Shown here one piece after another: positions 10,722 to 24,100 of a stretch of 64,000 nucleotides of DNA (its first letter is position 1; each line of letters starts with the position of its first letter). The position numbers were made by a program, and so were the translations under genes. The notes under the pieces are model-generated. The model was not told where the DNA came from. It saw only the letters and a list, made by a program, of their open reading frames with translations, and did no database searches. This stretch comes from Xylaria sp. FL1777 (Eukaryota; Ascomycota; Sordariomycetes; Xylariales; Xylariaceae), in the NCBI GenBank assembly GCA_022578965.1, contig MU400515.1, positions 558,001 to 622,000 on the forward strand, read 5' to 3'.

Positions 10722-11648
10722 TGTCGCTACTTTTTGTAAGAAAGCATGGGAATGGCGCGTACTTGAGCTGGGCATTTCGTGGCGTTCTACGAGTGTACAG
10801 GGATTTGAATCTTAGTCCAGCTGCCCCTTGTCTACCAAAGTGACATTGAGATACCCCGGTCCGGCTTGTTTTGTTTTATTTACGCTGCATTGAAGCTTCA
10901 CTCGATGGTGTTCTTGGCTCATATATCATGGCATTCTGCTTACGGCGTGCGCTTTCCACATGTAAACTTATGGGCGAACAGGACATGCATATGGTACGGA
11001 GACGGGCGTTTTCAATAGAGGATGTTAGAATCGCCCGTACGGGCTTATCGGATATAACGGTCGGCGGAGCATGTATAAACTACTTACATGTAGACAGCGT
11101 GTATGGAGTGACCAGGACATCGAGTTTTGGAGACAGTTTATTTATACAAGTTTCTAAACAGTGCGTAGCTTTAATACTTTAAGGAAGACATGAATAGTGA
11201 TCCGGTAGGTAGTTGAGACAATATTTCTGTAGTGACAATAATAAGATAGATACTTAGATGGCCTACCCCGTGTAAGGGACATATGCAGGTACACTACTAC
11301 AGTGCAGTGCAATTTAGTTTGCGTTTTGCCAGGGGGATAATGGATAGGTACTTGGTCGGACCGATGACAGCTGGAAGAAGCGTGAACAGCAAGGTAATCG
11401 TTCCTTTTAACTTGGGTGTTCACCCGACGACATACGTTATGCTGCCTGGAACTGACATTTCACACCGAAACTAATTTACGCCATAGCCGTCTTATTTATC
11501 TATTTATTTATGATTAGGTGATAAGGTTTCGTACCGGTGCTCATACACACGATCCTACACCCTACCTAAACGCCCCTCATGCACTGAGCGCTCTATATCC
11601 ATTGATTTACGCGTTCTTCCGACTTCACTCACCAACAACACCGAAACC
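10722..11648. other. Spacer between RING-PHD and J-protein genes
   Basis: Tandem spacer holding the 3' UTR of the upstream gene and the promoter of the J-protein gene. A conventional ACCATGG start context closes it. The frames of up to 103 codons lack supporting features. Confidence 0.55.
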
Positions 11649-12698
11649 ATGGAAGACAAGAAATCCGAACTCCTGCAATACGCACGCGAGTACGCCACGG
11701 CGAACAAAGACCTCTACGAGCTCCTGTCCGTGTCGGCCGATGCGGCGCAGCCCGAGGTCCACCGCGCGTGGCGCAAGGCGTCGCTGAAGCACCACCCGGA
11801 CAAGGCGAAGAACTTCGACCCGGAGATATGGCAGCTGTTCGAGCGGGCGCGCGATGTTCTCTCGTTGCCTGAGGCGCGCGCCGCGTATGATTCGGCCCGT
11901 GCGGCCGCCGTGCAGGCCCAGAAGGCGCGCGCCGCGCTCGACGCCAAGAAGAGGGCCATGATCGACGATCTGGAGGCTAGAGAACGCGGCGTCAAGCGGA
12001 AGGGCGGCGAGGAAGAGGGAGAGGGGGATATGAATGGGAGACATATGATGACGGCGGCGGAGAAGAGGACTCTGATGGAGAAGGGGCGGGAACACCTTGA
12101 GAAACGCCGGCGAATGAAGGAGGAGGCTGAGGCTAGGGAGCGCACGAGGATGGGAGAAGATGCGCTGGGTGGAGGTATTGCGCGGAGAGAAGCAGAGCGC
12201 CGGTCGACGCAATCCAACTCTACCCAGATACCTGCCTCCTCTACCACATTCCCGTCTACGAATAACGGGACGGAGCATATGGATACGCAGCAGCAGCAGC
12301 AGCAGCCAACAGACGAATATGACGAGCGGATAGCGGATATCGAGCGTAAGCTGCGAGAGCGCAAGGCCGAGAAGGCGGCACGGAAAGCGGGGAAGAAGAG
12401 CAGCAAGGCTCGAAGAGACGAACACGATCATAGCGTCGTGGAGAAAGATAGCGAGCCTACTATTACTACTACCACAGCAACAACTACTACTGCTGCACCA
12501 CAATCTACCCCCACTGCAGAGAAACCCGCCTCACTATCTACATCAATCCCTACTACACAACAGCCTCTCAAATCGAACCCCGTACCGGGGAATTTCTCCT
12601 CGACAATGGCGAAACTGCGCGCCGCCCAGAGGGAAAAGGAACGCAGGAAAGCCGAGGCCGCTGCTGCGGCCACTGCGACGACGGCGTCAGATGGGTAA
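11649..12698 (+). CDS. Cwc23/DNAJC17-like spliceosomal J-domain protein
   Basis: A single-exon protein of 349 residues with an N-terminal J-domain (about residues 20-85: DLYELLSVSADA, then the HPD triad in HHPDKAKN). J-domains stimulate Hsp70 ATPase. The J-domain resembles Cwc23/Cwf23 of yeasts and DNAJC17 of animals, which act in spliceosome disassembly and pre-mRNA splicing. A long charged helix rich in Arg, Lys, Glu and Ala follows (about 85-180), with EEEGEG and basic clusters, then low-complexity Gln and Thr runs (QQQQQQQ near residue 217; a TTTTATTTT-like run). Animal DNAJC17 carries a C-terminal RRM; I see none here, as in budding yeast. Assignment to Cwc23 rests on the J-domain position and overall layout and is less certain than the J-domain itself. 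Confidence 0.75.
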   Translation: MEDKKSELLQYAREYATANKDLYELLSVSADAAQPEVHRAWRKASLKHHPDKAKNFDPEIWQLFERARDVLSLPEARAAYDSARAAAVQAQKARAALDAKKRAMIDDLEARERGVKRKGGEEEGEGDMNGRHMMTAAEKRTLMEKGREHLEKRRRMKEEAEARERTRMGEDALGGGIARREAERRSTQSNSTQIPASSTTFPSTNNGTEHMDTQQQQQQPTDEYDERIADIERKLRERKAEKAARKAGKKSSKARRDEHDHSVVEKDSEPTITTTTATTTTAAPQSTPTAEKPASLSTSIPTTQQPLKSNPVPGNFSSTMAKLRAAQREKERRKAEAAAAATATTASDG

Positions 12699-13648
12699 CC
12701 GATAAGACAAAACGAATTCAAACAAAAAAAAGGGTTGAAGAAAAGTCAAGGATGGGGCATTAGAACCAGTATGATACGAGTTACGGATAAAACGTCTAGT
12801 GTACGATGGAATTTCGTTAAGGAGCCGGTTCACATAGACGAGAGGCAAGAGGGTCGGTTTTGTCATGATACCCACGATAAATAGATGCACACAGTGATAC
12901 CCCGAAACACCGCTCAGCGGCAAATCAAACTCATTATTAATCCTACAAGCTTCATTTCACATCGTGGTTTTCCCATAAAAAGTGTCTTTCTTGTATAAGT
13001 ACAAAGATAAGTCTCTTCTATACATGACGGTCTATTTTAACGCTCTGAGGATGATTCTAACATCCATACTCTGGGCACATTTCTGACCATCCTAAACAGG
13101 TAGGAGACATCTTTTTGACATTGTATAAATACAACCTAGAAGACTAGCTAGACTGGTCACTTAGAGTGTAGAGTCTGCCTCCTTTAGTAATCTCTTGTTC
13201 TTGAACTCATCGCTAATACACCTCCCAAAAGCAAACTGGTTCCGTACGCTGTGATACGACATTATGTGGTTTGATGCGAGTATGGAGATGGTGATATACA
13301 ACTGCATGACCATCTGGAGTCGCTGTATCAAGGCCCATTCCTCCCATGCCAGTATCTGTTCAGGCTGCGAAGTTTGTGTTGTGCTGCATTTGTCTTCTCT
13401 TGTGCTGTGGGTTGTCGCTGGGGGGTATCTCTATGCTGTGCCAATGCACTCAACCGCCTACCTGGGGAAATTATGTTATTGGGTAGACTATCATTCTTCT
13501 AGGGATTGCATCATCCAACCATCTCCTACGGTCCCAAAACTTTCGTTGTGTAGACTTCTCGGCCCTGCAAGTAAATATTTCGAAGTATTCCAAATGATAT
13601 ATCATTCTTGACAGCATTTGTGTTCTGAAGAGGAAAAGAAATGTGAGG
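12699..13648. other. Convergent spacer between J-protein and MAPKK genes
   Basis: This 950-bp region lies between two gene ends and contains both 3' UTRs. A frame of 115 codons at 13264-13611 has no domain or intron support. Nothing else is seen. Confidence 0.6.
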
Positions 13649-15576
13649 TTACGATTTCGTCTCGGTTTCATCCCATCCCCATACTTGGGACAGGTACTTC
13701 TGCATATTGACTCGCTTACTGCGCATTTCAACCATCCAAGGATGCTCGAGCATCCTCCACGGAGTCGCGCGACGAGTCGGCTCTTTCTCAAGGCTACAAT
13801 AGTCTTCGTTAGCCTTTTCTGTTTTCAATTTTCGACCGATCTGGTTTTGGCGGATGGTAATTTCGATATAACATACCAGCATTCAATAAAATATTTGAAA
13901 CTATCGCTCCAGAAGATATTTGCGTCGGGTTCGTCCTTCAGCTTTGGTATCGGCTGGCGCACAATATATGTTAAGAGGTCTATAAGACCGGCTTTAGGTT
14001 GCATTTCTGTCCCATCAGCAGGAAATGGGAAGCGGTGCTGTGCTACTTCGAGAAGTGTAACCCCGGTAGACCAGACATCGGAAGTGATTGTATAAGTTTG
14101 ACCAGTAATTCTCTCTGGCGCCATGTAATAGCTTGTGCCAATGAATGTATTAGCCTCGCCTTTTGTGCCGAAATCGCCAGACACGCCAAAGTCGCAGAGC
14201 TTGACTTCACCGGTGCGACATAGTAAAATATTTGAGGGTTTGATATCGCGGTGTATGATCTTCTTTTCGTTTAAATAGGTGAGACCACCCAACACACCTT
14301 CTGCGATCTTGCCAAGGACTTTCTCTCCTGTCCGTCCGCCAAGTTTCTTGACCTCCTTGTAGATGCTGTCGAGAGATCCGCCCTCGCAGAACTCCATGGC
14401 AATCGAGATTGTAGCAGTTGCAGGGTCAACAAAAGCTCCGTAATAGCGGCAGATATGCTCCGATGCACACTCCTTATTGAAGTTGATCTCCCTCATGATT
14501 TGTTTTTTTACATCAGGGTTAGGATTAGTAGTGATAACCTATATGCACGTTAGCATCATCGCAAAGAAAAGGCATAATAGCGGGCGAGGGGGACGGACCT
14601 TCAACGCGAATATCGCCTTGCCCCCTTTGAGTTGGCATCGAGTGACTGCGCCTCCGGCACCTTCGCCAAGGCTACCAAGCTCGATAATACGCCCCTCCAT
14701 ACTAGCGATCCTCCAGCACTCGTCATCGTCTAGCTCATCGACATCAGCAGTCCTGGCTTTGTCCAACGATAGTTTGTCGAAGCTGTTCTCCAGCCCGTGC
14801 ATGCTTCCGTCTCGCTCCATCCCAACACCCCCTTCGCTTCTTTCCGAGTAGATAGATCCAACCGCAGAGATTGGATCAGGAGTACCCTGCGGCCGTGATC
14901 CGATGCCATATTGTGACGCAAAGGAGAGAGCGGAGAACTGGGAGCCTGCGGAGGTAGGATTACTGGCTCTCCCGTCTAGAGGTCCGAAACTGCCGGATCT
15001 CGAGTGCGCCGCACTACTTTCGCTACCACCGCTAGCTGACTGCCCCGGTTGGATTGATGGACGAGTTTGCTCGTACGGTGCAACGGTGCTCCCCATAGGA
15101 GTCGCAACGTGAACGGTAAGCTGCGGTCGTGTCGGACCACCAGCCACAGCCGTGCCCACTGACTTGACATTGGGTGATGGGGGGATGGCCAGACCCAGTC
15201 TAGGAGTCCGAGCCCCGCCAGGACGACCGCCGAGAGCTGGTCGAAGCGGTGCAGGAGATGACATGATGGCTATGGGAGCTGAGGTTGGCGGTGTGCCTAC
15301 GATAGGGGCTGCTACGGCGGTGATGTCACGCGAGGCGGTCGAGACCTTGAGGAGAGCAAAAGGTTAGCATGGCGTGAGGATGGAAAGTATTCTTTCTTCT
15401 TGGTCTTGTTCCTGGTCCTCCGTGCGAGGGCTTATGAGTGTTCTCGAGACAAAGGAGATGAGGGAAGGAGGCCGGCGATAGCCAGGGAAAAAGAAAAGGG
15501 AGAGGGAAGGAAGCTGGTTGCTTACATTGAGTGCCACAGGCTCGGGAGCCTGGGAACTGGAGATGTGCTCAGACAT
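13649..15576 (-). CDS. MKK1: MAP kinase kinase of the cell-wall-integrity cascade (Mkk1/2 type)
   Basis: A dual-specificity kinase expected to phosphorylate the Slt2/Mps1-type MAP kinase downstream of Bck1. Four exons (15576-15526, 15345-14599, 14538-13877, 13793-13649) give 534 residues; introns are 180, 60 and 83 nt with GTAAGC, GTCCGT and GTATGT donors. The N-terminal ~235 residues are Ser/Pro/Gly-rich and disordered, as in Mkk1/2, where they carry docking and regulatory sites. Kinase features: GEGAGGAV glycine loop, Lys266 in FALK at the end of exon 2, HRDIKPSN at 362-369, DFG at 382-384, and the activation-loop pair S386/T391 in VSGDFGT followed by GTSYYMAPE. The C-terminal WRMLEHPWM and QVWGW segments are typical of the family. 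The 14598 donor, GTCCGT, is weaker than usual, but its branch site (GCTAACG) and acceptor fit. Confidence 0.93.
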
Positions 15577-15811
15577 GGATATTAACTTCGGTACGCACAA
15601 CGCCTTCTGCAGCCACGGGTATGCAAGTGGTGTTGGCACGCGGCCGGTTTGGTTCGAGCACAGCAGAGCAGGATTAAAGGGCCGAGCCTGACTCTGTTAC
15701 GCGATGGGCCGTTGTGAGAGAAAGGCCCCGAGTGGGTTACACGGCGGCGCGGGACGACGAACAGACCGACGGATGGACGGACGAACGAACAGAAGAGCCT
15801 CGAGACGTCAA

Positions 15812-15831
15812 AGCCAGCCAGCCAGCCAGCC
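15812..15831. repeat. (GCCA)n short tandem repeat
   Basis: Four to five GCCA units in tandem upstream of the MAPKK gene. Confidence 0.8.
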
Positions 15832-16399
15832 TACGTGGTATGTATACCGCGTATATATGGGGTAGCAGGGGCGGGCTGCCTACTGAGTAAGGTAGGAGGA
15901 CAAGACAGGTAGACAGGTAGACAAGGTACGGGCGGGAGGTGGCGTATGTGTAGAGTGTACACTGACTGCTCCAGCTGCAGTGTAGAGTGTAGAGGAGACG
16001 GGATGTTCCTCCCAAGCTCAGATGGTGTCCAGTGCCCGGTTGAAGTTGGGTAACAGGATCTGTATGGAAGTTCAGGTATCCAGGCGGCGCGAGACAGGTG
16101 GCGTGAAGAGGCAGAAGACGAAATGTAAAAAAGGCCACCACCGATATGAACGAGAGGCTGTCCCAAGAACCCTGGAAATGAAGAAGATGAAGATGAAACT
16201 TGAAATTAAAATGAAATGCAAATGGCAAACAACAAATTGCGTTGCAAATAGGAGAGGAAACAAGAATGTTCGTGTGGTTGACCGATTGATTGTCTTCGAG
16301 GTGTCGAGGTTTCCCCTCCCTCCAACATGCTGGTGCTTAGGTAGATAGAGAATGCTCCTCGCCATCTATGCACAGTATATATCTGGTGCAGGTACAACC

Positions 16400-16660
16400 G
16401 CTAGTACCTACAGTACCTCCCTAGGTAGGTACAGTATATAGCGTATGCCGTATGCGTAGTGTAGGTACGCATGCCTGTCAGTGTACCTACGCAGTAGGTA
16501 GTGTGTTTGGGGGTGAGGGGTTTGGGGGGTGGTGGGTGGTGGGTGACAGGGGTCCTTGTTTTCGAGATGGTCCGGACCGATGGACCAATGGACAGTTGGT
16601 TACGGCTCGTCCTGCAGGCTGGAGCTCCTTACTTACTTACCTACCTAGGTACCTATCTGC
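16400..16660. repeat. Cluster of GTAGGTAC / palindromic motifs
   Basis: Contains GTAGGTACG, CTACGCAGTAGG (16487-16498) and the exact palindrome TACCTAGGTA (16642-16651). These motifs recur in other spacers. Confidence 0.55.
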
Positions 16661-18854
16661 GTAGTAGGACCTGTAGAGCAACTGCATCCACGGAGCATAG
16701 GTAGATTATTGGTCGGCTTTCTTTGGCCGTGATATCAGTTTATTAGTAGACGGTATTGTTCGACGGCCAGTCACAGCCAAGTGCTCTCTGTCTCTCAGAG
16801 ATGCGTTTCAGTGACCCCATCTGTGCTATGTACGTGATTCCTTCAGACACGGTGTACCTACAGACACTTCTCTCGTTACGCTCGACTGTGGTCCCTCTTC
16901 TTCTTTCTTACATACACACTAAGTGTAGGTTTGTCCCTGGCCTGTATCGAGATCTAGGTCGGCGGCGCTGATCCATTTCGGGACAAATCCCATACACGTG
17001 TACGTACCAAGCATGCGGGTGCATCGTAGTGTAGCTAATAAGCACATCGAGTGTGGATGGTGGCGTGTCTCTCCTAACACCAATCCAGAACGAACCCAAG
17101 AGCTGTGCAGAGACACCTCGGCCGGACCGACGAATGCCTGCCCAGCTATGGCTACTTATGGCGTAATGCGTGATGTGGAATCTGGCCCTCTTTGTTTCGG
17201 ATATCAATATGAGACAAGTCTTCGGCGGCTAACGAATGGAAATGCAATAAGCTGACAGCGAGCGATGCCATCCAGCCGCCCATATTACGTACAATATGCG
17301 CAGATAGCTTACAGTATGTCTACTGACGGTAACGAAGACCTCGAAGCGCCTGAGATTACTGTAAATCTACCTACCTAGTAGAGCCAACAAACAACCACAC
17401 AACCACGGTAATAGACTCGGAAAAGAGGTCCGAGAGCTGCAAAAGCATAGCTACCAAGTGGGCATCTGGACAACATACAGCACCAACAGCCAGACGTGCA
17501 CTACCAGTACCAAGCATCACCACGGCGGTAGAAGCGCTCAATGGCCAAATGAGATGCCAGGTTCGTCCTCAAACCAAGACTCGTCACAAGGCAATGCCCA
17601 TTGGTTGGCCGAGTCAGCCCCCTGTAATGATCCCCATATGTACCAGGGCTAGGTATGAGGATAAGCTATGCACTACGGTACTCGTACCCAGCAGACACTG
17701 CCAATCGCGTCTGGCACCATCTTCTTTCTTAGATGAGCTTCGAATCCAGCACACGTCCCGCGCGTCAGTGGCGTTCGATATCCTTCGAGATGGCACCGGC
17801 TACTAAGCGTGAGAAGCCATCAAGACTACATGGCTACGCAGTAATCAATGCCAGTAATGTACAATGTATACAGCATCGCTCCCTTTTTCTTGCAGATGCG
17901 GTTCATCGTTCATCCATGGAAGCTGAGTAGTATCACATATACACTCCGTCAGGCGCTGCTTGTTGTTAGTAGCCAAGACCAGGATCTGCTATGCATCTGC
18001 ATTTGGAAATGGCACTGGCTGAGGCCTGCCTGTGTGTCGCGTGCACTCTGATCTGTGAATGATGAATGGCTGGCGGGATATGCCATACCACTTCCAAAGA
18101 AAAGAAACCCACCCTCGGATGCTGACACGCTGCGTTGAACAAACAGACCCCAAACAACCAGCTTCTGATGATTAATATGACTGCGTTGACTTAGAGGATG
18201 GGGGTCTAGTCTCAGCTTTGGGGTCCGAGGATTTCAATGCTCCGTACAAAACAACAACGAACCCAATTCGAGGGAGTCATGTATCTTACCATAGACAAGA
18301 ACAGCTGTTAGTGAAACACAAGAGATGGAGGGCTATACTGATCCTGTTATTGCTCACATGGTTGATCGAGACGGGACAAGATTACAAGTTTAATATGCAT
18401 ATCAAAGCCGTCCGAAGACCAACAGTAAGTCCGGTCATTGCCTACGACTAAGAAAAGGGTGCCTGCCGATCTATACATTGTTTGAAGTGTGTTGATTCCA
18501 ACGTCTGCATCTTCGAGGTTCTCGGCCTCAGACGGTCTAAGCTGCTGTACCTGATCTAAAAGAAGCAAAAGCATCGCTGCCCCGTCACCAACACTGGCTA
18601 GCTTCTGTGACTGGTAGGTAGGAAAATGAGCTGACCTTGATAGTTGTATCGTATTGTGTATTATTATTATCATTGCGTTGCCTACATGTTTATTCTTTTC
18701 TATGTAGTAGTTGATTAGCGTAGACGTGATTTATTGCTACGGAAATACCTAAACTACAGTCAACTGCATCGACGGGACCAGATAATGTGTGTTTATTGCC
18801 AATGGTTACTTGTGATAGAGAATCTGTTCCTTTACCTCTACCTCGACTGGTAAT

Positions 18855-18925
18855 GTACCTACCTGTTAACCTACCTAGGTACCTAACCTACCTACATAGG
18901 TGGGTAATTTACCTACGCAGTAGAT
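18855..18925. repeat. Cluster of TACCTAGGTA and CTACGCAGTAG motifs
   Basis: Repeated ACCTACC units, an exact TACCTAGGTA at 18872-18881 and a CTACGCAGTAG at 18913-18923, about 370-430 bp upstream of the helicase start. Confidence 0.55.
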
Positions 18926-19287
18926 AGTTGCACACTGCTAACAACAGGTATGGGCACTAGGATAGTGGACCCAATGGCTGATAGGTCTATAGACGCGCGC
19001 GCTTATATCTAGTTGAGTGGGGCGAGAAGCTTGCTTGCCGGTTATTGGTCTAAACTTGAACTTGATACCCACACTGTACTGCTGCTGCGTTGTGCATGAA
19101 AAGACCCACCCATCCCACCTTGAGCCAAGTGCAGGGTCATTATCGTCGTTATCAGAAATTTATTCTTTTTTCAATACAGATTGCTGCTTCACTATCTGAT
19201 CTAGACCCGAATTGCATTGCATCGCCCAAACAACTGGTTGGGTCTAGCATATCTGGAATAATCTCATTTGGAATCGGTGACCCTAGC

Positions 19288-21149
19288 ATGTCATCCGTCG
19301 CAGATCCCGAAAGTGACCCGGAACATGGCAGCTTGAGCCAGCCCAGCCCAGCCGGCTCCGAGTCCGAATCTGAGTCCGATTCCCTTGACAATGCTGCTGC
19401 CCGCAAACGCCGTAGGCTGTCTAGTGACTCTATGTCGAGAGGAGACCTGCTTTCCTTGTCGGTAAATGTGCCATCGAGAGTAAAGCCGAGGACTGCCACA
19501 ACTCAGGCCCCGGAAGCTATCCCTACACCCGTGACTGTTGCCGAAACTCACGTTGTCGTCCCTGGAACTTCGTCGTTGTCTTTCCAGGACTTAAGTCTGA
19601 GGCCATGGCTGACTCAGAGTTTGAAAAACATGGCTATACATCGCCCTACTCGTATTCAGCAGCTCACCATCCCTGCTATCCTAGAGGGCCGTAATGTGAT
19701 CGGCTCATCGAGGACAGGTTCCGGTAAAACAGGTTAGTTTAAATGTGAATCCCCAATACCCGTAGTGGTAACTCCTTCTCACACCAAGACAGTGGCGTTT
19801 ATGGCTCCGATTCTCCAGCTGTGGTCTCAAGACCCAAGCTCGATATATGCTGTAGTTTTGACTGCTACGAGAGAACTTGCTCTGCAAATTCAGCAACAAG
19901 TCAAGGCTATAGGTGCAGTGAGGTCGCTGAAAACGCTCCTCATTACAGGCGGAGAAGACATGCGTCAGCAAGCAATAGAACTCGCTCAACGTCCACACAT
20001 TGTGATAGCGACCCCTGGCCGCTTAGCTGATCATATTAAATCATCTGGAGAAGACACCATTGCAGGTCTAAGGCGAACTAAATTCGTTGTCATCGATGAA
20101 GCTGATCGAATACTTGCCTCAAATGGGCCTGGCAGTATGCTACCGGATTTAGAGGTGGTCCTCGGAGCACTACCTCCATCAACTCAGAGACGTAAGTGAT
20201 GCTACCATATCTTTTCCTTTATATCATTTGACATTCTAGTCCCCACGTAAAGGGGCAAGGAGCCATTATTTTATGTCTCAGACTACGAACACTATCCTCT
20301 AACTTTCTAGTAGAAACACTCCTTTACACAGCAACTATAACGCCCGAAGTCAAAGCTCTAAAGAATATGCCGGCCAAGCCTGGCAAGAAAGGGGCTTATG
20401 TGTGCGAAGTGGACATAGATAAATTAGCAGTTCCAGATACCCTACACCAGATGTATCTGCAAGTCAATGTCACTCACAAGGAGTATTATCTTCACGCATT
20501 CCTTCTTACCGATGCAAACGTAGAAAGGTCGCTCATCATCTTCTGCAACCGTGCATCGACAGCTCAATGTACGCGAGTCCTCAACTGTGTCTAGCCTAGT
20601 TGCTCGACAATACCCATATCCCTCGTTTATTATAGAGCAAGTGGCACTAACCTATTCGCCACAGATCTTCACCACCTGCTACGGCTCCTAGATCATCGTG
20701 TTACATCTCTTCACTCGAAGCTTCCCCAGCGCGAAAGGACGTCAAACTTGGAGCGATTTAGGGCTAAGGTAGCTCGCATACTCGTGGCTACGGATGTAGC
20801 AAGTCGTGGATTGGACATACCGGAAGTATCCTTAGTTGTCAACTATGACATTCCACAAGAAGCGGTGGATTATATTCACCGAGTAGGTCGAACAGCACGA
20901 GCTGGTCGCAGAGGTGACTGTGTCTCGTTCGTCGGCCAGCGTGATGTCGAGCGAATCCATAATATAGAAGAAAGGGTTGGCGGCAAGCAGATGGAACAGT
21001 GGAGGGAAGAGGGTGTTAACTTAGAAACACGGTTCATCCGCGACCATATGAAAGTCGTCAGCGAGAAGAAACGAGAGGCATTGCTGAATATTGAGGAGCA
21101 TAGGGAAGTTGGTGGCAAGAGGAAGAAGACGAAGCTACGACTGCAGTGA
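19288..21149 (+). CDS. DBP8: Dbp8-like DEAD-box RNA helicase
   Basis: An ATP-dependent RNA helicase; Dbp8 acts in the nucleolus in 18S rRNA maturation and 40S subunit assembly. Four exons (19288-19732, 19793-20191, 20314-20568, 20665-21149) give 527 residues. A Ser/Glu-rich N-terminal extension of about 95 residues precedes the Q-motif region ([11 protein letters not shown], then [14 protein letters not shown]). Motifs in order: SRTGSGKT (motif I, split by intron 1 right after GKT), TRELALQ, GG, TPGR, DEAD, TAT (motif III, in place of SAT), [15 protein letters not shown] and [11 protein letters not shown]. The C-terminus is basic ([10 protein letters not shown]). For intron 2 the acceptor TTCTAGTAG is chosen over TTCTAG three bases earlier because it restores STQRQTLLYTAT; the other choice would give RLETLL. 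Assignment to Dbp8 rather than Rrp3 or another DEAD protein rests on overall similarity. Confidence 0.88.
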
Positions 21150-24100
21150 CAGCCTGCTACTAGCAGTCTACCTGGATTAATGGCCCGGAGTTAGAGGTAC
21201 AATATCTAAAAGCATAGAGTCATGTTCGGCACATCCAATGCAATTACAGAATCATAGTAAATGAAGCAGCAAGTCTCGCGTGATATCCCTTTGATAGATT
21301 AGATATGAGACGTGTGCTAGTGTCATTGGGCTAGAACGCAAAACCACGAGATAGCCGCGGGAAGCTCACATTCCTGCATAGCTATGCTCAGCCCTCAAGA
21401 TGCCAGGTGGTTTCGAGAAGGCCTGAATCACACGGCCTCGTCTCTTCTAGCCTGGGGCTTGGACCTTATAGATCCACACTTAATTAATAGCTTCAGGCTC
21501 TAAACTCCGTCCACGTTGTTCTTCAGAATCGGTCTCGGCCCCGCGTCTCGGTTGGCAGTCTCGGTTCGCTCACTCCGGGTCAACATTCTATGCCGTTCGC
21601 GTGAAGATGATTCTCACACACTATCTAGGTAGCGCAGTCACCAAAGCACGCAGAGACAAGATTAATAGCCCAGATGCATTCCAGTACCGCATTTTTAGCT
21701 AACTTGCATGCGTTCCGGATCATTAATGTGAGATACCTATTACTTAGTTGCTTGATGTATAGCGCATTACACCACATCATATTGTACTGTGACAGAATAG
21801 ACCCTCAGGTCCTTTTCTTAGGGTCGCCGAACTCGAATCGTTGTCTCAAGCACGTCCCTCCGTCTTCCTCCCGCTTCAAATTGATACTGGTACTCGATGA
21901 CTAGACGGAATAATCCGACTATTATCCTGGATTGAAGACAGCCACATCATAAATGAAAGGGGTGGCGTCAGCCATAAGGTCATAAACCACGCTTTCCAAA
22001 AGCTACAGCTAGTGAGCAAAAGGTGACAGGTATACCCGAGTCCCCAAAAATATTGCACTTTTATGGTTATGATATCGGCAGCTGTCACGAATACAATAGT
22101 AGATAAGGCATAATAGGATTGTATCACATTTGCTTTACGAGATTGTCTCATACTTATCACATATCATGTGGCGCACAATCCTAGCCTTCTCTCATCCTCT
22201 CATCCACATATCTACATGTACGATAGATTGAATGTGACCGGCAGATAAACAAGCAAAGGGGGACATCACGCCATGTCCCAATGGCCTGGATTCTAGCCTG
22301 GATATCCCGAGAGCCTGGGTCGAGGTACGCTAAAGAGAAAAAGAAACCAAAAGAAGAAACCAAAATCTCACCTCCTGCAGTCCAGGTACCCCAGAAAAAA
22401 GTCTAAAAAAGAAAGCCGAAGAAGCGTATCATGTAAGCCGAAATACTCTTTTCGGAAAATGATCAAACTCTGAGATTGCTAGTATCAGAGTCTTTGCCCT
22501 TAGTCTAAGAAGAGGTTATCTTTTAATTTTACGATATTTTCACGCGCCCACTCAAGTATAGTCTAGCGGCTCTAGCCCTATGACATCCATTAAGTAAGTA
22601 CGAGGGCGTTGGCGGGATTCGGGCAGCACACTGAGACCCATTGATTAATAATGATAACTGATAGTTCAATACTGTGTCTCAGAACTAATGTGTACACTTT
22701 GTAGATTGTACTGTTTTGATCGCCGATTAATAGACCATTGCCTAAATCAGTATCGTCTGTATTTCTTACATTAGTAGTGTATACCTTATATGCTGTAGAT
22801 AGTTACACGGCATTTAGTTTACGGTATATCGTATAGGTACCGTATTTGATCCATCTCAAGGAGTGTTCAAGTCTGCCTTGGAGCCCAATATAAAAATTCC
22901 GTAGCCATGGTACTGGGAGCGCCAATCTCGCAGCGACGCGTCTCCAGCTAAACGGCCATCACCTGCCACTATCACTATCACCGCTGATCTCATGCTGACA
23001 CGGTATTGCCGCTAGTTCCCGAGACGGTTTGAGACTTTCGATACTACTGTATCTATATCCCATCAGCCACAAATACTAGTGTAATTCATCACCCCAGAAA
23101 CGTTCATGAACCAATAAGCCCGTGCTGGAGTGTGTACTACGTAGAGAGCCAACTCAGACGTGGCCTGATGATCACCAACCAAAGAACCAACCAAGAGAGG
23201 CTAGTATCGCTGTTAGCATAACGGGTTTTGGGACCCGGAGCCTTATAGGTTTAGAGCTTTGTACATTAGTTGAATGATATTGGCTGGCTGGCTACGAGGT
23301 ATGAGAGGCTAAGATGTTGCATTAGCCCAAGAATAGTCTGGGGTGTCTTGGCGAAACCAGAACCACGGGGTCGGAACAGGGACGGTGAGACCCTGGCCAA
23401 GTGAGCTCGGCCACGCCACGGCTTACACTATCCGTACTTATACACGGAACTCTAGGGCTGATGAAGGACGAGAAGGTGTGTGGGGAGGGTATAGATTACG
23501 CAGCGCACACCGCCGATGCTATACAGATACACCATTGCCCACTCCTGTAAGTGGAGGGCGCGCCGCGATGCTCGCGTGTCACGTTGCGTACCTGAAAGGA
23601 GTCAATGGGCCCGATGTTTATTTGTTTGCTTGTTTGAGGCCCGACGGCGACGGAGCGGCATGAATCAGCCCTAGAATCCCACAGCCGTGTAATTAATGTA
23701 GGACTACAACGGTAATTTAGATAAAATCTGTTAGTGGAAACGGGCGGCCAAGAATAGCGTGAGGATAAATGAGATGGAATCAATGTAGACGAAATTTGAC
23801 AGCTGCTGACAAGGGAGGGAATCAACAATGTGATTCCAGAGCAACGGTGAATACCGTAGCATACAAATGTAAATAAAAACAGATCTTCAGGGAACTTTTC
23901 AAGACATCTCACGCGGCTAATCGCAATACCGTTAGTTGTGTCATCACAAAGACATTGTGTAGTGTATAGGTCGTTCCGGAAGGGAGATATTGCGATGGAC
24001 AGGTCAGATGAAGTCTCACGAGAGAACTATCACGACAGGACCGTCCACACACACAAACCCCCCCCCCTTCCTCGTCAGCGTCGGAGTGGGGGGTTGCCCC

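Larger units (their letters stand above)
15577..19287. other. Divergent spacer between MAPKK and DEAD-box helicase genes
   Basis: This 3.7-kb region contains both promoters. It holds a (GCCA)n run at 15812-15831 and clusters of TACC/GTAGG motifs at 16400-16660 and 18855-18925. Frames of up to 163 codons overlap one another, lack splice signals and have biased leader-like composition. I see no gene. The helicase frame is open upstream of 19288 without start support. Confidence 0.55.

Noticed and set aside
11625..12503. Long minus-strand frames opposite the J-protein gene
   Set aside because: They are antisense to a clear J-domain protein and are Leu/Arg-rich because of the GC-rich codons on the other strand.
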